Shown: positions 51,895-61,518 of the stretch, one piece after another
Position numbering within the stretch: position 1 is the stretch's first letter
Layout of the letters: every line of letters starts with the position of its first letter
Source of the DNA: Panacibacter microcysteis
GTDB lineage: Bacteria; Bacteroidota; Bacteroidia; Chitinophagales; Chitinophagaceae
Direction of reading: 5' to 3'
Assembly: GCF_015831355.1 (NCBI RefSeq)
Contig: NZ_JADWYR010000002.1
Span: forward strand, 186,001 to 250,000
DNA: 64,000 nt
The notes under the pieces: model-generated
What the model was told of the DNA's origin: nothing
Database searches by the model: none
The model's input: only the letters and a program-made list of their open reading frames with translations
Translations under genes and position numbers: made by a program

Positions 51895-52065
51895 ATGACC
51901 GCGTTGCTCGAAAAATTTGGCAACCCGAAAGCAGCAGCAGTAGTTAACAGCAGCTTCGAAAAGCTGCTTATAGTTGCTTCAGCACAAGTGAGTGACACAA
52001 CAGCCGATGCCATGAAAAACAATAGCCGGCAACCTGATTATTACAATGGATTTCAGAACGGGTAA
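51895..52065 (+). CDS. Possible small ORF (56 residues) built on repeat E16
   Basis: ATG 51895; reads MTALLEKFGNPKAAAVVNSS, then SFEKLLIVAS and AQVSDTTADAMKNN from repeat E16, and ends 20 bases inside the next GT2 gene in another frame. The first half looks like a helical protein fragment. It may be a remnant of a displaced gene with a repeat-derived tail, or chance. Confidence 0.3.
   Translation: MTALLEKFGNPKAAAVVNSSFEKLLIVASAQVSDTTADAMKNNSRQPDYYNGFQNG
51982..52036 (-). repeat. Dispersed repeat copy E16 (type B)
   Basis: Minus-strand copy just before a GT2 gene. Reverse complement: GGTTGCCGGCTATTG, then CATGGCATCGGCTGTTGTGT and CACTCACTTGTGC, closest to E2. Confidence 0.8.
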
Positions 52066-52984
52066 AATACATTCAGCCTTGCCGCTGGTTACAGTAGCAG
52101 TTTCATCGTACAACTATTCAATGTACATAGAAGCTGCCCTGGATTCTGTTTTGCAGCAAACATACCCGCATATCGAACTAGTCATTATAGATGATTGCTC
52201 CGCAGATGCGTGTCCGCAAATTATTGAAGCGTGGATAAAGAAGCATAATGTGCGTTGTACTTACATACAACATGAGTATAATAAGGGCATTACCAAAACA
52301 TCGAATGAATTTGTGCAGCTTGCAAAAGGGAAATACATTTCCTTGTTTGCAACAGACGACATTATGCTGCCGGAAAAAATCGAGCGGCAGGTTGCATTAA
52401 TGGAAGCAAAAGGAGATGACTATGGCGTTTGTTATGCATTTGCCAACATGATTGATGAAGAAGGTACAATGCATGGCAATTACAATAGCCAGCACCAGGT
52501 TTGCGAAGGTGATATACTCGAAGACTACGTGCATCAGCGTGTAGGTTTTGCAACACCAACATCGCTCATACGTATGTCTGCTTATGCAGTAACGGGTTTG
52601 TATGACGAACGTGTGTTGTATGAAGACTACAATTTCTGGCTGCGCATGTTTGCCTGTTTTAAGGCCTGCTATTGCGATTATCCGTGCATTTTATACAGGG
52701 TTAAAAAGCAGTCTGCAGTATATGATCAATGGAGAAAAAATAACAGTGAACGTTATTACCGCGACAGAATACTGTCTAACCTGCAGGCACTGCACTACAT
52801 AAAAGGGCATAATAGTGTAAAAACTTTTTTACGAAAAAAAATAAGCCAGTATCTCAAAGCACTCGATGCAGGAAAATCAGCTTATTTACATGAACTGGTG
52901 CCATACCTGTTAAAACGCGGCTATTATAAAATACCGCCTAGGATTTATATGAAAACACTTAACAGGATGGTGAACAATGGATAG
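52046..52984 (+). CDS. GT2 family glycosyltransferase
   Basis: 312 residues. LVTVAVSSYNYSMYIEAALDSVL, LVIIDDCSADACPQII, SNEFVQLAKGKYISLFATDDIM (metal site TDD in place of the usual DxD) and YEDYNFWLRMF. Inverting glycosyltransferase of unknown specificity. Overlaps the next gene by 8 bases. Confidence 0.88.
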   Translation: MDFRTGKIHSALPLVTVAVSSYNYSMYIEAALDSVLQQTYPHIELVIIDDCSADACPQIIEAWIKKHNVRCTYIQHEYNKGITKTSNEFVQLAKGKYISLFATDDIMLPEKIERQVALMEAKGDDYGVCYAFANMIDEEGTMHGNYNSQHQVCEGDILEDYVHQRVGFATPTSLIRMSAYAVTGLYDERVLYEDYNFWLRMFACFKACYCDYPCILYRVKKQSAVYDQWRKNNSERYYRDRILSNLQALHYIKGHNSVKTFLRKKISQYLKALDAGKSAYLHELVPYLLKRGYYKIPPRIYMKTLNRMVNNG

Positions 52985-54371
52985 CAAACAAAGGGTCATT
53001 GTTACGATCTCATATAGCTTTTCTATCCGTTATTTATATCGTACCGGTTTGTTGTATATGTTAAGAGATTTTTGTGAGCCGGTAATTATACTCACCTGGC
53101 AGCAGGCAGATCTTATGGCAGAATTACAGGCCGATAATTTTGAGGTACATGTAATAGAAGAACCCGCCAGAAGTGCGGCCTACATCGATATACGCCGCAG
53201 AATAGACTTCTGGTTCGATCATTTCCGCCTTCGTGGAAAGTATAAAAAAAACCAGCAAAACTATCTCGATCAATACCTTTCCTTCAAATCAAAGTTGCTG
53301 CGCAACAGCCGTAAATGGTACAACATTGCTAAGTTTTATAACCCGTTGTATACCGCCGGTGTTTTTACTAAAGAACAACGTTTGCTGCAGGAAGATGAAA
53401 ACTATCTTCGAATAAAGCAACAGGTATTGGAACTGCATGCAGATGCGGTGTTTACCGTTACGCCTTTTCACCGGCAGGAAGATGTATTGCTGCGGGCCTG
53501 CGAAGCCGCCGGCCTCAAAATGATCACCGCCATTCTTTCTTTTGATAATATTACCAAGCGTGGATGGATACCGGTAAACTATCATACCTATATTGTTTGG
53601 AACCAGGAAAACAAGGCACAATTGCTTGGCATATACCCGCAGGTTAAAGACAGGCAGGTGCATGTGGCAGGCGCACCACAGTTTGATTTTTATTTCAACG
53701 AGCGGCATCTTATGCCTGAGGAAGACTGGAAAATAATGACAGGTCTTGGCAACACAAACAAAAATATCATCCTGTATGCAGGCGGCCCGCAGGCATTGTT
53801 TCCGCAGGAGCCGGAATATTTAAAAACAATTGCCACAGCAATAGCAGATGGCCGCATACAAAATACGGTTATTCTTTTCCGGTGTCACCCCATCGATAAT
53901 ATTGAAAGATGGAAGTCTGCACTGGGCAACTCACCACATGTTGTTTTTGATGCATCATGGACGGGCAGTAAAAACCTGGGTTATGCAAACATCACAGAGG
54001 CAGATATAAAAAAACTTTGTTCAACGCTGGCATATACGCATGTGCATATCAACCTTTGTTCCACGATGACGGTCGATGGCAGTGCTTATAATAAGCCACA
54101 GATCGGGCCCGCATACCAGCACACCAGGAAGGCCAGCAACCTGCTCGAACAAATGTACTGGCAGGAACATTTTGTACCCGTTATGCAAACAGGCGGCTTA
54201 ATGCTTGCAAGGTCTGCCGGTGAACTTATTGCACACATCATTGCAGCGCTGCAAAACCCCGCTGCCTATACACACAAAAATGCAGCAATACTGCAAAGCA
54301 TCATAACCTATACCGATGGCCGCAGTACAGCACGTGTTGCATCCATCATCAAACAGGCTTTGGTGGCATAG
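52977..54371 (+). CDS. Putative GT-B/glycerophosphotransferase-like enzyme
   Basis: 464 residues, soluble. AGAPQFDFYFNERH, then ILYAGGPQALFPQEPEYL and VILFRCHPIDNIERW are like the C-terminal part of CDP-glycerol glycerophosphotransferases and similar surface-carbohydrate enzymes; HINLCSTMTVDGSAYNKPQIG would line the donor site. The assignment is by pattern only. It could be a nonulosonic-acid transferase, since no known sialyltransferase family is otherwise seen in the locus. Confidence 0.6.
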   Translation: MDSKQRVIVTISYSFSIRYLYRTGLLYMLRDFCEPVIILTWQQADLMAELQADNFEVHVIEEPARSAAYIDIRRRIDFWFDHFRLRGKYKKNQQNYLDQYLSFKSKLLRNSRKWYNIAKFYNPLYTAGVFTKEQRLLQEDENYLRIKQQVLELHADAVFTVTPFHRQEDVLLRACEAAGLKMITAILSFDNITKRGWIPVNYHTYIVWNQENKAQLLGIYPQVKDRQVHVAGAPQFDFYFNERHLMPEEDWKIMTGLGNTNKNIILYAGGPQALFPQEPEYLKTIATAIADGRIQNTVILFRCHPIDNIERWKSALGNSPHVVFDASWTGSKNLGYANITEADIKKLCSTLAYTHVHINLCSTMTVDGSAYNKPQIGPAYQHTRKASNLLEQMYWQEHFVPVMQTGGLMLARSAGELIAHIIAALQNPAAYTHKNAAILQSIITYTDGRSTARVASIIKQALVA

Positions 54372-54379
54372 TTTTTTTG

Positions 54380-54435
54380 TAATGGGCCGGGCAGTGGAAA
54401 CATTGCTCATCACCTGTTGCGTCGCACTCTTGTAC
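54380..54435 (+). repeat. Dispersed repeat copy E17 (type A)
   Basis: TAATGGGCCGGGCAG 8 bases after the preceding stop, then CTCATCACCTGTTGCGTCGC and ACTCTTGTACGG. Confidence 0.82.
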
Positions 54436-54524
54436 GGTAGTATAAATATGCAGCACTGCAGGCACAATCAGCGTAGAAGCTTCAAGGCATCTTATAATGT
54501 AGATTCATGAATAATTTTTTTTGA

Positions 54525-55739
54525 TTGAGTGTGCAGCAGCGCATCAGGATTTTATATATACAGGTTCCCGCCGGTGGTGGCTCGCTGGTGGCATTGTACG
54601 AGTTGCTAAGGCAGTTACCACAAACAATAGAGCCTGTGGTACTGTGTTATCACCGCAATACCTACAACCTTTTACTGGAAAGTTGTTGCCGGGTCATTTA
54701 TCTCGATGAATCATTGCAGCAACCGGTACATCGCTTTACAAAGTATGCTGCCATCAATTTTATGTTGCAGCAGTTTTATACCGCCAAAGATTATTTCAAA
54801 AGCAATAGAAAGGTGCGTACTAAAATAATGCACATATTAAAAACCGAGAAGCCTGCAATCGTTCACCATAACAATGAGATATTTCTCAACCGCGACGCTA
54901 TAAGGGCTGCAGTTAAAGCAGGTGCAAAACAGTTGGTGCATGAGCGATCACTCAGCAATTATGGCAATGATCGCGTACATCTTTTTGCAGACAAACGGTT
55001 GATGAAAAAAGTATATGCAAGAATTGATATTACAAACGCTGTTGCACAGCACTTCAACAAATTTTATGGTGCTGACAGCCGTAACATTGTACTGCACGAC
55101 TTTGTAGATAAAGCCAAATACAAGCAGCGCTACAATACGAGCAATATACGGGCTGCATACAATATTGCAGAAAAAGAAAAACTGGTTACCTGTATTGGCA
55201 GAATCATTCCCTGGAAAGGCCAGCATGTTTTAATAGCGTCAGTCAATAAAATCAAACATACCCTCGGCAGTTTTAAAGTGCTCATGGTAGGCTCAGCGGA
55301 AGAAGGTATAGGGTCGCTTAATTACCAGCAGCAGTTGCAGGCAGAGATAGAAAAATATAAGTTATCAGGTACCGTAATTTTCACCGGCAACCGAAATGAT
55401 GTACCGGCCATTATCCAGGCATCAGACGTTGTGGTGCATTGTTCTGTAAAGCCTGAGCCGCAGGGCCTTGTTATACTGGAAGCACTGCTAAGTAACAAAC
55501 CTGTTATAGCTTCGGCCACCGGCGGTTCAGGAGAGCTTGTGAAAAAGTACGGCGGTATCGCACTGCCGGTAACTGATGCAGACCATCTTGCAAAAGCATT
55601 AACAGATGTACTGGTGAATGGTCATAAACCAGTTATCAATACACAAAGGTTGCAGGAGGATTTTGATCCAGCGCAGCAGCAACAGGTATTGCTGTCGTTG
55701 TATGAAGATTGTCTTGGCAGTAAACGAAATAAGGATTAA
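54525..55739 (+). CDS. GT4 family glycosyltransferase
   Basis: 404 residues. RILYIQVPAGGGSLVALYELL at the start, LVTCIGRIIPWKGQHVLI and KPEPQGLVILEALLSNKPVIASATGGSGELV near 305-335 with the EX7E motif. Specificity unknown. No ATG is available; TTG 54525 (or GTG 54531) is the start. Six bases before asnB. Confidence 0.86.
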   Translation: MSVQQRIRILYIQVPAGGGSLVALYELLRQLPQTIEPVVLCYHRNTYNLLLESCCRVIYLDESLQQPVHRFTKYAAINFMLQQFYTAKDYFKSNRKVRTKIMHILKTEKPAIVHHNNEIFLNRDAIRAAVKAGAKQLVHERSLSNYGNDRVHLFADKRLMKKVYARIDITNAVAQHFNKFYGADSRNIVLHDFVDKAKYKQRYNTSNIRAAYNIAEKEKLVTCIGRIIPWKGQHVLIASVNKIKHTLGSFKVLMVGSAEEGIGSLNYQQQLQAEIEKYKLSGTVIFTGNRNDVPAIIQASDVVVHCSVKPEPQGLVILEALLSNKPVIASATGGSGELVKKYGGIALPVTDADHLAKALTDVLVNGHKPVINTQRLQEDFDPAQQQQVLLSLYEDCLGSKRNKD

Positions 55740-55745
55740 AAATTT

Positions 55746-57584
55746 ATGTGTGGAATAGTCGGCGCGTATTATTTTACAAGGGCTGAAGGGCAAAAAGAAT
55801 TCATCCATACCTGTTTGCAGTCAATGCACCACCGTGGTCCTGATGCAAATGGATACTGGACCAATAACATGAACTATCATGCCGGTTTTGCAAGGCTTGC
55901 CATAAGAGACCTGAGTGCAAATGGTAATCAGCCGATGCTTACCTCAGATCAGCAGTTTTGCATAAGTTTCAATGGCGAGATCTACAATACTGACTATATA
56001 AGACAGTTACTGGCACCTTTTGGTGTGCAATACAAATCAACAACAGACACTGAAGTGTTGCTGTATGCCTTGTGCCATTTGGGTATAGAAACCACGCTCA
56101 AAGTGGCGGATGGCATTTTTGCATTTGCTTTTTTTGACGTAGCAGAGCATAAACTTGTATTGGCCAGGGACAGGCTGGGTATAAAGCCGCTTTATGTCGC
56201 CACGCACCATGATGCGGTGATTTATAGTTCCCAGTATGATCACATCATAAGTCACCCATTGTTTGCCGGCAACAGTATTAATGAAGATGCCCTTGGTGCG
56301 TATCTCAATCTTGGCTATGTTCCGGAAAACACAGGCATCCTGCAACACACGTTGATGTTGCCTCACGGGTATTATTATACTATTACGCAATCAGGAAGCA
56401 CAATGCAGTGTTATTACCGCTATGGCTTCAACCGTGTAAAGACAGATACAGATACGGAGCAGGTATTAAGCAAAGCAGTACAAAGCCAGATGGTTGCCGA
56501 TGTTCCCGTAGGTACATTTATGTCTGGTGGTGTAGACAGTACACTGGTTACTTCTTACGCAAACCGGTTACATGAAGTGCAGTCATTTACCATTGGTATA
56601 AAAGACGCAAAAGAAGACGAAACGGCAACCGCACAGTTTTTTGCCAATACCTTTAAAACAAAACATGCGGTAAAGTTTTTTGACAACAATGTTTTCGTTA
56701 CACTGATCAAAGATCACTTTAAAGCCTTTACAGAACCGTTTGCCGATTACTCATCATTACCTACATTGTTACTGTCATCATTTGCAAAGGAAAAAGTTAC
56801 CGTAGCCTTAAGCGGAGATGGTGGCGATGAATTATTCTGGGGTTATCCGCGCAACCGCAAAACGCTTGATTACATTGATCTGTATAATAAAAGCGGTATG
56901 CAGAAAAAAGCACATTTGCTTTTTGCAAAAATGCTGAAGCCTGCCAAAACAGACGTTAACAGGCATTGGTCATATCGCTCACTGGCAGGTTATTATTATT
57001 CCTCACTTTTTGTAAGCGGCGCAATAAAGTGGATACCTGAAATATACAAAGGCACAGCCGCTCCTGCTTTTTTCTTCGATAAAATTGTTGAAGAAGAAAA
57101 AGATCAGTTTTATAGCAATACCTCTGCAATGAACCTTGTTCGCCGGCTCGAGATTGACCTGCACCTGCAACGTATTTTATTAAAAGTAGATCGTGCAAGT
57201 ATGTATCACAGCCTGGAAGTTCGTGTGCCTATGTTGGCTAATTCCATGCTCGATTTTAGTGAAACGCTTAAGTATACTGATTGCATAAAGCAGGAGCAGG
57301 GTAAGTTCAACCTGAAAAGTTTACTCGCTCAAAAGGCAGGTGACTATGCGTTTTTGCCAAAAAAAGGTTTTACTATTCCCATGGACGAAATTTTGCGCAG
57401 CAACGAAGGCAAAGCAATTACCGATGCCATATTGCAAATGCCGGCGGCACTGTCCGTATATTTCGATATGAACGCCATGGAAAAGCTCGTCAGGCAGCAC
57501 CAGGGTCGTAAAGCAAATGCCGGGTGGATGTTATGGACAGTTTACGCATTGGTTAACTGGTATTCCACATGGTACAAAAAGTGA
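55746..57584 (+). CDS. asnB: Glutamine-dependent asparagine synthase-type amidotransferase
   Basis: 612 residues. N-terminal nucleophile hydrolase CGIVGAYYF (Cys2) with HRGPDANGYW, then the ATP pyrophosphatase domain SGGVDSTLVTSYA (about 258) and LSGDGGDELFWGYPR. In surface-glycan loci such proteins usually amidate uronic acids or similar sugar acids rather than make asparagine; the carboxyl of a nonulosonic or uronic acid would be a target here (inference). Confidence 0.9.
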   Translation: MCGIVGAYYFTRAEGQKEFIHTCLQSMHHRGPDANGYWTNNMNYHAGFARLAIRDLSANGNQPMLTSDQQFCISFNGEIYNTDYIRQLLAPFGVQYKSTTDTEVLLYALCHLGIETTLKVADGIFAFAFFDVAEHKLVLARDRLGIKPLYVATHHDAVIYSSQYDHIISHPLFAGNSINEDALGAYLNLGYVPENTGILQHTLMLPHGYYYTITQSGSTMQCYYRYGFNRVKTDTDTEQVLSKAVQSQMVADVPVGTFMSGGVDSTLVTSYANRLHEVQSFTIGIKDAKEDETATAQFFANTFKTKHAVKFFDNNVFVTLIKDHFKAFTEPFADYSSLPTLLLSSFAKEKVTVALSGDGGDELFWGYPRNRKTLDYIDLYNKSGMQKKAHLLFAKMLKPAKTDVNRHWSYRSLAGYYYSSLFVSGAIKWIPEIYKGTAAPAFFFDKIVEEEKDQFYSNTSAMNLVRRLEIDLHLQRILLKVDRASMYHSLEVRVPMLANSMLDFSETLKYTDCIKQEQGKFNLKSLLAQKAGDYAFLPKKGFTIPMDEILRSNEGKAITDAILQMPAALSVYFDMNAMEKLVRQHQGRKANAGWMLWTVYALVNWYSTWYKK

Positions 57585-57587
57585 TAA

Positions 57588-57640
57588 TTATGAGCCCGGC
57601 TATGGTGCATGTGGCATCGCCTGTTGCGTCGCACACTTCA
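57588..57640 (+). repeat. Dispersed repeat copy E18 (type A)
   Basis: TTATGAGCCCGGCTATGG 3 bases after the asnB stop, then GTGGCATCGCCTGTTGCGTC and GCACACTTCAGC. Confidence 0.85.
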
Positions 57641-57739
57641 GCCGTCAGATCGTTAGGGAGCAAACGCGAAGACCTTAGCGGTGATTGGAAAGTATAAGCG
57701 TTTCTTATAAAGCATATTCAGCATTACACCTGTTAATAC

Positions 57740-60166
57740 ATGAGGTTAATAATCGTTGTTGATACATTCCCGTCTTTAACCGAAACCTTTATTTCGAACA
57801 AGGTAAAACGCCTGACAGCCAAGGGCGTTAGTATTGCGGTTCTATGTGTAAAGCACAATGAAAAACTTTTTGCCCAGTTGTTCAAAGACAACAACAGGGT
57901 AGAAGTGGTAAAAATCTCCAAACTGAAAGCCCTGCCTTTTATTATTTTCAAACCGTTACTTTTTATAAAGGCCGTTCTCAACGTAAAAAATTACAAGCAG
58001 CATATTTTCAGGCAATACCGTTTGCACACTATCAAAAAGCTGGAGCCTGATATCATTCATTTTGAATTCTCGGGTATTGGTGTTGATTACCTGTACGAGA
58101 TAGAAAATCTTGCTTGTAAAAAGGTCGTTAGTTGTCGCGGTTCAGCCGAAAAAGTAAAACTACTCGTCCAGGAAGAACGAAAAGGACTTTTCCGTAAGCT
58201 TGTAAACAGGGTAGATGCTGTTCATTGTGTTTCGGAAGATATGCGCCGTACGGTATTGTCTTACTGTAATGATGAATCAAAACTGTTCATTAATTACCCC
58301 AGCATAGACCCTGATTTTTTTCATGCTGCATTTGCAAAAGACAGGCAACCGGACGCACAGCGAATTATACTAAGCGTAGGCCGCTTCACTTTTCAAAAAG
58401 GATTTTTAACAGGCTTACAGGCTATAGCACAGCTACAGCAGAATGCACCGCAATTGAATTTTAAATGGGTACTGATTGGCACCGGCCCGGATTATGAACA
58501 ACTGGTTTATACTATTCACCAGTTGGGTATCTCAAATGTTGTACAGCTTGTAGGCTCCAAAAGCGCAGCCGAAGTAAAGCAGTTGATGTCTGAAGCAGAT
58601 GTATATTTTTTACCCAGCGTTTACGAAGGTGTGGCCAATGTGGCGCTCGAAGCAATGAGCATGGAACTGCCCGTGCTTTCCACGCGTAGCGGTGGTATGG
58701 AAGAAGTTATTCAGCATGGTTTTAACGGCCTGCTGGCAGATGTGTACGATTATCACCAAATGGCTGCGGCACTTCAATTGCTGTTGACCGACAGCCTTGC
58801 TGCTGCGCAAATGGCTGCAGCAGCAAGGCAAACAATTTTGAGCAGGTTTACACTTGATATTCAAACCGGGGTTTTCCTGCAGCAATATGCAAGGCTGTTA
58901 AACAGGCCGCCGGTTGATCAGGGTACAATTACGGTTGATGATCAACATCAACCTGCAAAAACAGTGCATAAGCAAGCAAAAGATGTGTTGCGCATCGGCA
59001 TCATTTTGCCGTCCTTTCCTGTTTTAAGTGAAACATTTTTTCTTACAAAAGTGAGCGGTCTTTGTCAGCGTGGCCACGAAGTAATTGTATTTAGTTCAAG
59101 AGATTCTACCGAGGTAAATAACCTTTCTTCTTACCACCTGGACCAGTTTTCGAATCTTACTATTACATCACTCGATTTCAACAGCAGTTTTTTAAAGCTG
59201 TTGATCACATGCCTGTCCCAGCCTGTTACTGCCATCCGCAGTATACACTTTGTACCAAAAATCATTCGCAGGCGCCTGTTCGAGAACCTTTGTGTTGCCA
59301 AACTCAACAACAGTAATTGCGATATCTATCATTTTGGTTATTCAAGTATCGCCCTGGGGTACCTGCCCATCATCAGGTTGTTGAAAGGTAGAAAAGTGAT
59401 CAGTTGCCGTGGCACCGCAGAAAATGTAAAACTTGTTTCGGAAAAACAACGCCTGAAAAATCTTGCATTTCTTTTTGCCGAAACTGATAAGATTCACTGT
59501 GTGTCCAATGCAATGAAACATGTGATGCAGGGTTATGGTGCACCGCAACAAAAAATTTTCGTCAACCGTCCTGCAATCGATACACAATTCTTTACACGCA
59601 GCAGTGTAAAAAAGAACGATGATATAATAACCATACTTTCCGTTGGCAGGCTGGTCTTTCAAAAAGGTTTCCTGGTCGGCATGCTGGCAGTTGCATCGCT
59701 AAAGGAAAGGTTTGGCTCCTTTGTATGGAAAATCATTGGCGATGGACCTGAAATGGAAGAGCTCACACTTCATATTCACGCATTGGGACTTTCAGATAAC
59801 ATAGAGATGCTTGGCAAACGTACCAGGGAAGAAATAAAGCGCTGTTACGAAGCATGCGATATTTATTTTTTGCCCAGTGTAAGCGAAGGACTAGCCAACG
59901 CCGTGCTCGAAGCGATGGCTATGGAAGTAGCAGTGGTATCGTCTGACACAGGCGGCATGCAGGAGGCGGTGACCAATAACTACGATGGCCTGCTTTGCAA
60001 AAACTACGATACTGCTGCAATGAGCGAAGCATTGTACAAGTTGTGCACAAACAACGAGCTGAGAAACAATCTTTCAGCAAATGCACGTAAAACCGCCGTG
60101 GAAAGATTTGATACAAAACGATACATTGATGTTTTTGAAGAAGCCTATTATGGCTTAATGAAATAG
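57740..60166 (+). CDS. Tandem double GT4 glycosyltransferase
   Basis: 808 residues holding two complete GT4-type enzymes in one chain. First copy about 1-395: VDTFPSLTETFISNKV, VSCRGSAEKVKLL, LSVGRFTFQKGFLTGL, YFLPSVYEGVANVALEAMSMELPVLSTRSGGMEEV. Second copy about 410-808: LPSFPVLSETFFLTKV, ISCRGTAENVKLV, LSVGRLVFQKGFLVGM, YFLPSVSEGLANAVLEAMAMEVAVVSSDTGGMQEA. The halves match motif by motif, so an internal duplication and fusion is clear. Both donor sites look intact, so the protein could add two sugars in turn. Confidence 0.9.
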   Translation: MRLIIVVDTFPSLTETFISNKVKRLTAKGVSIAVLCVKHNEKLFAQLFKDNNRVEVVKISKLKALPFIIFKPLLFIKAVLNVKNYKQHIFRQYRLHTIKKLEPDIIHFEFSGIGVDYLYEIENLACKKVVSCRGSAEKVKLLVQEERKGLFRKLVNRVDAVHCVSEDMRRTVLSYCNDESKLFINYPSIDPDFFHAAFAKDRQPDAQRIILSVGRFTFQKGFLTGLQAIAQLQQNAPQLNFKWVLIGTGPDYEQLVYTIHQLGISNVVQLVGSKSAAEVKQLMSEADVYFLPSVYEGVANVALEAMSMELPVLSTRSGGMEEVIQHGFNGLLADVYDYHQMAAALQLLLTDSLAAAQMAAAARQTILSRFTLDIQTGVFLQQYARLLNRPPVDQGTITVDDQHQPAKTVHKQAKDVLRIGIILPSFPVLSETFFLTKVSGLCQRGHEVIVFSSRDSTEVNNLSSYHLDQFSNLTITSLDFNSSFLKLLITCLSQPVTAIRSIHFVPKIIRRRLFENLCVAKLNNSNCDIYHFGYSSIALGYLPIIRLLKGRKVISCRGTAENVKLVSEKQRLKNLAFLFAETDKIHCVSNAMKHVMQGYGAPQQKIFVNRPAIDTQFFTRSSVKKNDDIITILSVGRLVFQKGFLVGMLAVASLKERFGSFVWKIIGDGPEMEELTLHIHALGLSDNIEMLGKRTREEIKRCYEACDIYFLPSVSEGLANAVLEAMAMEVAVVSSDTGGMQEAVTNNYDGLLCKNYDTAAMSEALYKLCTNNELRNNLSANARKTAVERFDTKRYIDVFEEAYYGLMK

Positions 60167-60175
60167 ACTGGCTTT

Positions 60176-61513
60176 ATGTTTCAATTTATACGGTACACGC
60201 AACCAACATGGCCTTTCCACTTAATTCCTGCAAAGGCAAATGAATTTCCATCGTGCTATCCGCTGCTGTCTGATTCCGCAACGCTCAATGTTGACAAGCA
60301 ATTTGCAACAGCGCAGGCACAGCTTACAGATGCTGGCTTTAGCAGCTGCAACCAGGGCTTGCTGATGATATCTACAAAAGAAAATGCTGCCGCTGTTAAA
60401 CAGATGCCACCAATAAGCCTGGCAGACGAATATACTTTTCTTCGTAAATACTGGGGCAATGTTTGGGCAACATATGCACTCTTGTGCAGGCTGGTTTCTT
60501 TCAAAAACCCTTTTAAAGAGTTACAGGCATTTTATGCAACGCGCAATACCAAAAAAGCCAGTATTTATGGCAGCGCCATAACCTACCCGGCATATGAAAC
60601 ATTCTGTTCAACGCTTGTAAAAGCACAGCCGCTTGTCGCTGTAATTATTCCAACATTAAACAGGTACACTTACCTGGAAGATGTTTTGCACGATCTGGAA
60701 AAGCAGGATTACAAAAATTTCGAGGTGATCATTGTAGACCAGTCATCTCCCTACAACGAATCTTTTTACAAACAATTCAGCTTAAATATAAAGTTATTAA
60801 GGCAGGAGGAACGGGCACTGTGGACAGCAAGAAACAATGCTGTTAAAAGTACAAGAGCCGAATGGTTGTTGTTTTTTGACGATGACTCGAGGGTTGAACA
60901 AGACTGGATAACAGAACACATGAAATGTGTAGATTTTTTTAAAGCAGATGTAAGTGCCGGTGTTTCACTGGCGGTGGTTGGTCAAAAAATTTCTGATAGT
61001 TACAATTACTTTCGCTGGGCCACACAGTTCGATTCCGGAAATGCACTTGTAAAAAGATCGGTGTTTAAAAAAGCGGGTTTGTTCAATGAGCAGTTCAATG
61101 GTCAGCGCATGGGCGATGGAGAGTTTGGATTTCGTGTGTACATGCATGGTATCAAAAGCATATCGAACCATAAAGCTGCAAGAATACACTTAAAAGTAAG
61201 CGAAGGCGGTTTGCGTGAAATGGGCAGTTGGGACGGTTTTCGTCCAAAAAAATGGTTTGCGCCAAAGCCTGTACCAAGCGTATTGTATTTCTTTAAAATG
61301 TATTTGCCCCGGCCATATTACACACAGGCTGCGTTGCTTGGCATCATTTTATCAAATGTGTCGTATAAACAAAAAGGCAGCAGCAAAATGTTGTTATTAA
61401 GTGTGCTGCTGTCGGTGTTAAAATCGCCGGTATTATACATCCAGTATCTGCGGGCCCGTTCCATTGCAGGGCAAATGCTTACAGCGGGTTACTCGCCGGA
61501 AATTTTGCAGTAG
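60176..61513 (+). CDS. GT2 family glycosyltransferase with N-terminal extension
   Basis: 445 residues. The GT-A domain starts only near residue 158: VAVIIPTLNRYTYLEDVLHDLE, VIIVDQSSPY, RNNAVKSTRAEWLLFFDDDSRVEQDW and GQRMGDGEFGFRVYMHG. The first 150 residues have no recognised fold. A moderately hydrophobic end (MLLLSVLLSVLKSPVLYIQYL) may touch the membrane. Start ATG 60176, 9 bases after the double GT4. Confidence 0.85.
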   Translation: MFQFIRYTQPTWPFHLIPAKANEFPSCYPLLSDSATLNVDKQFATAQAQLTDAGFSSCNQGLLMISTKENAAAVKQMPPISLADEYTFLRKYWGNVWATYALLCRLVSFKNPFKELQAFYATRNTKKASIYGSAITYPAYETFCSTLVKAQPLVAVIIPTLNRYTYLEDVLHDLEKQDYKNFEVIIVDQSSPYNESFYKQFSLNIKLLRQEERALWTARNNAVKSTRAEWLLFFDDDSRVEQDWITEHMKCVDFFKADVSAGVSLAVVGQKISDSYNYFRWATQFDSGNALVKRSVFKKAGLFNEQFNGQRMGDGEFGFRVYMHGIKSISNHKAARIHLKVSEGGLREMGSWDGFRPKKWFAPKPVPSVLYFFKMYLPRPYYTQAALLGIILSNVSYKQKGSSKMLLLSVLLSVLKSPVLYIQYLRARSIAGQMLTAGYSPEILQ

Positions 61514-61518
61514 TTTTT

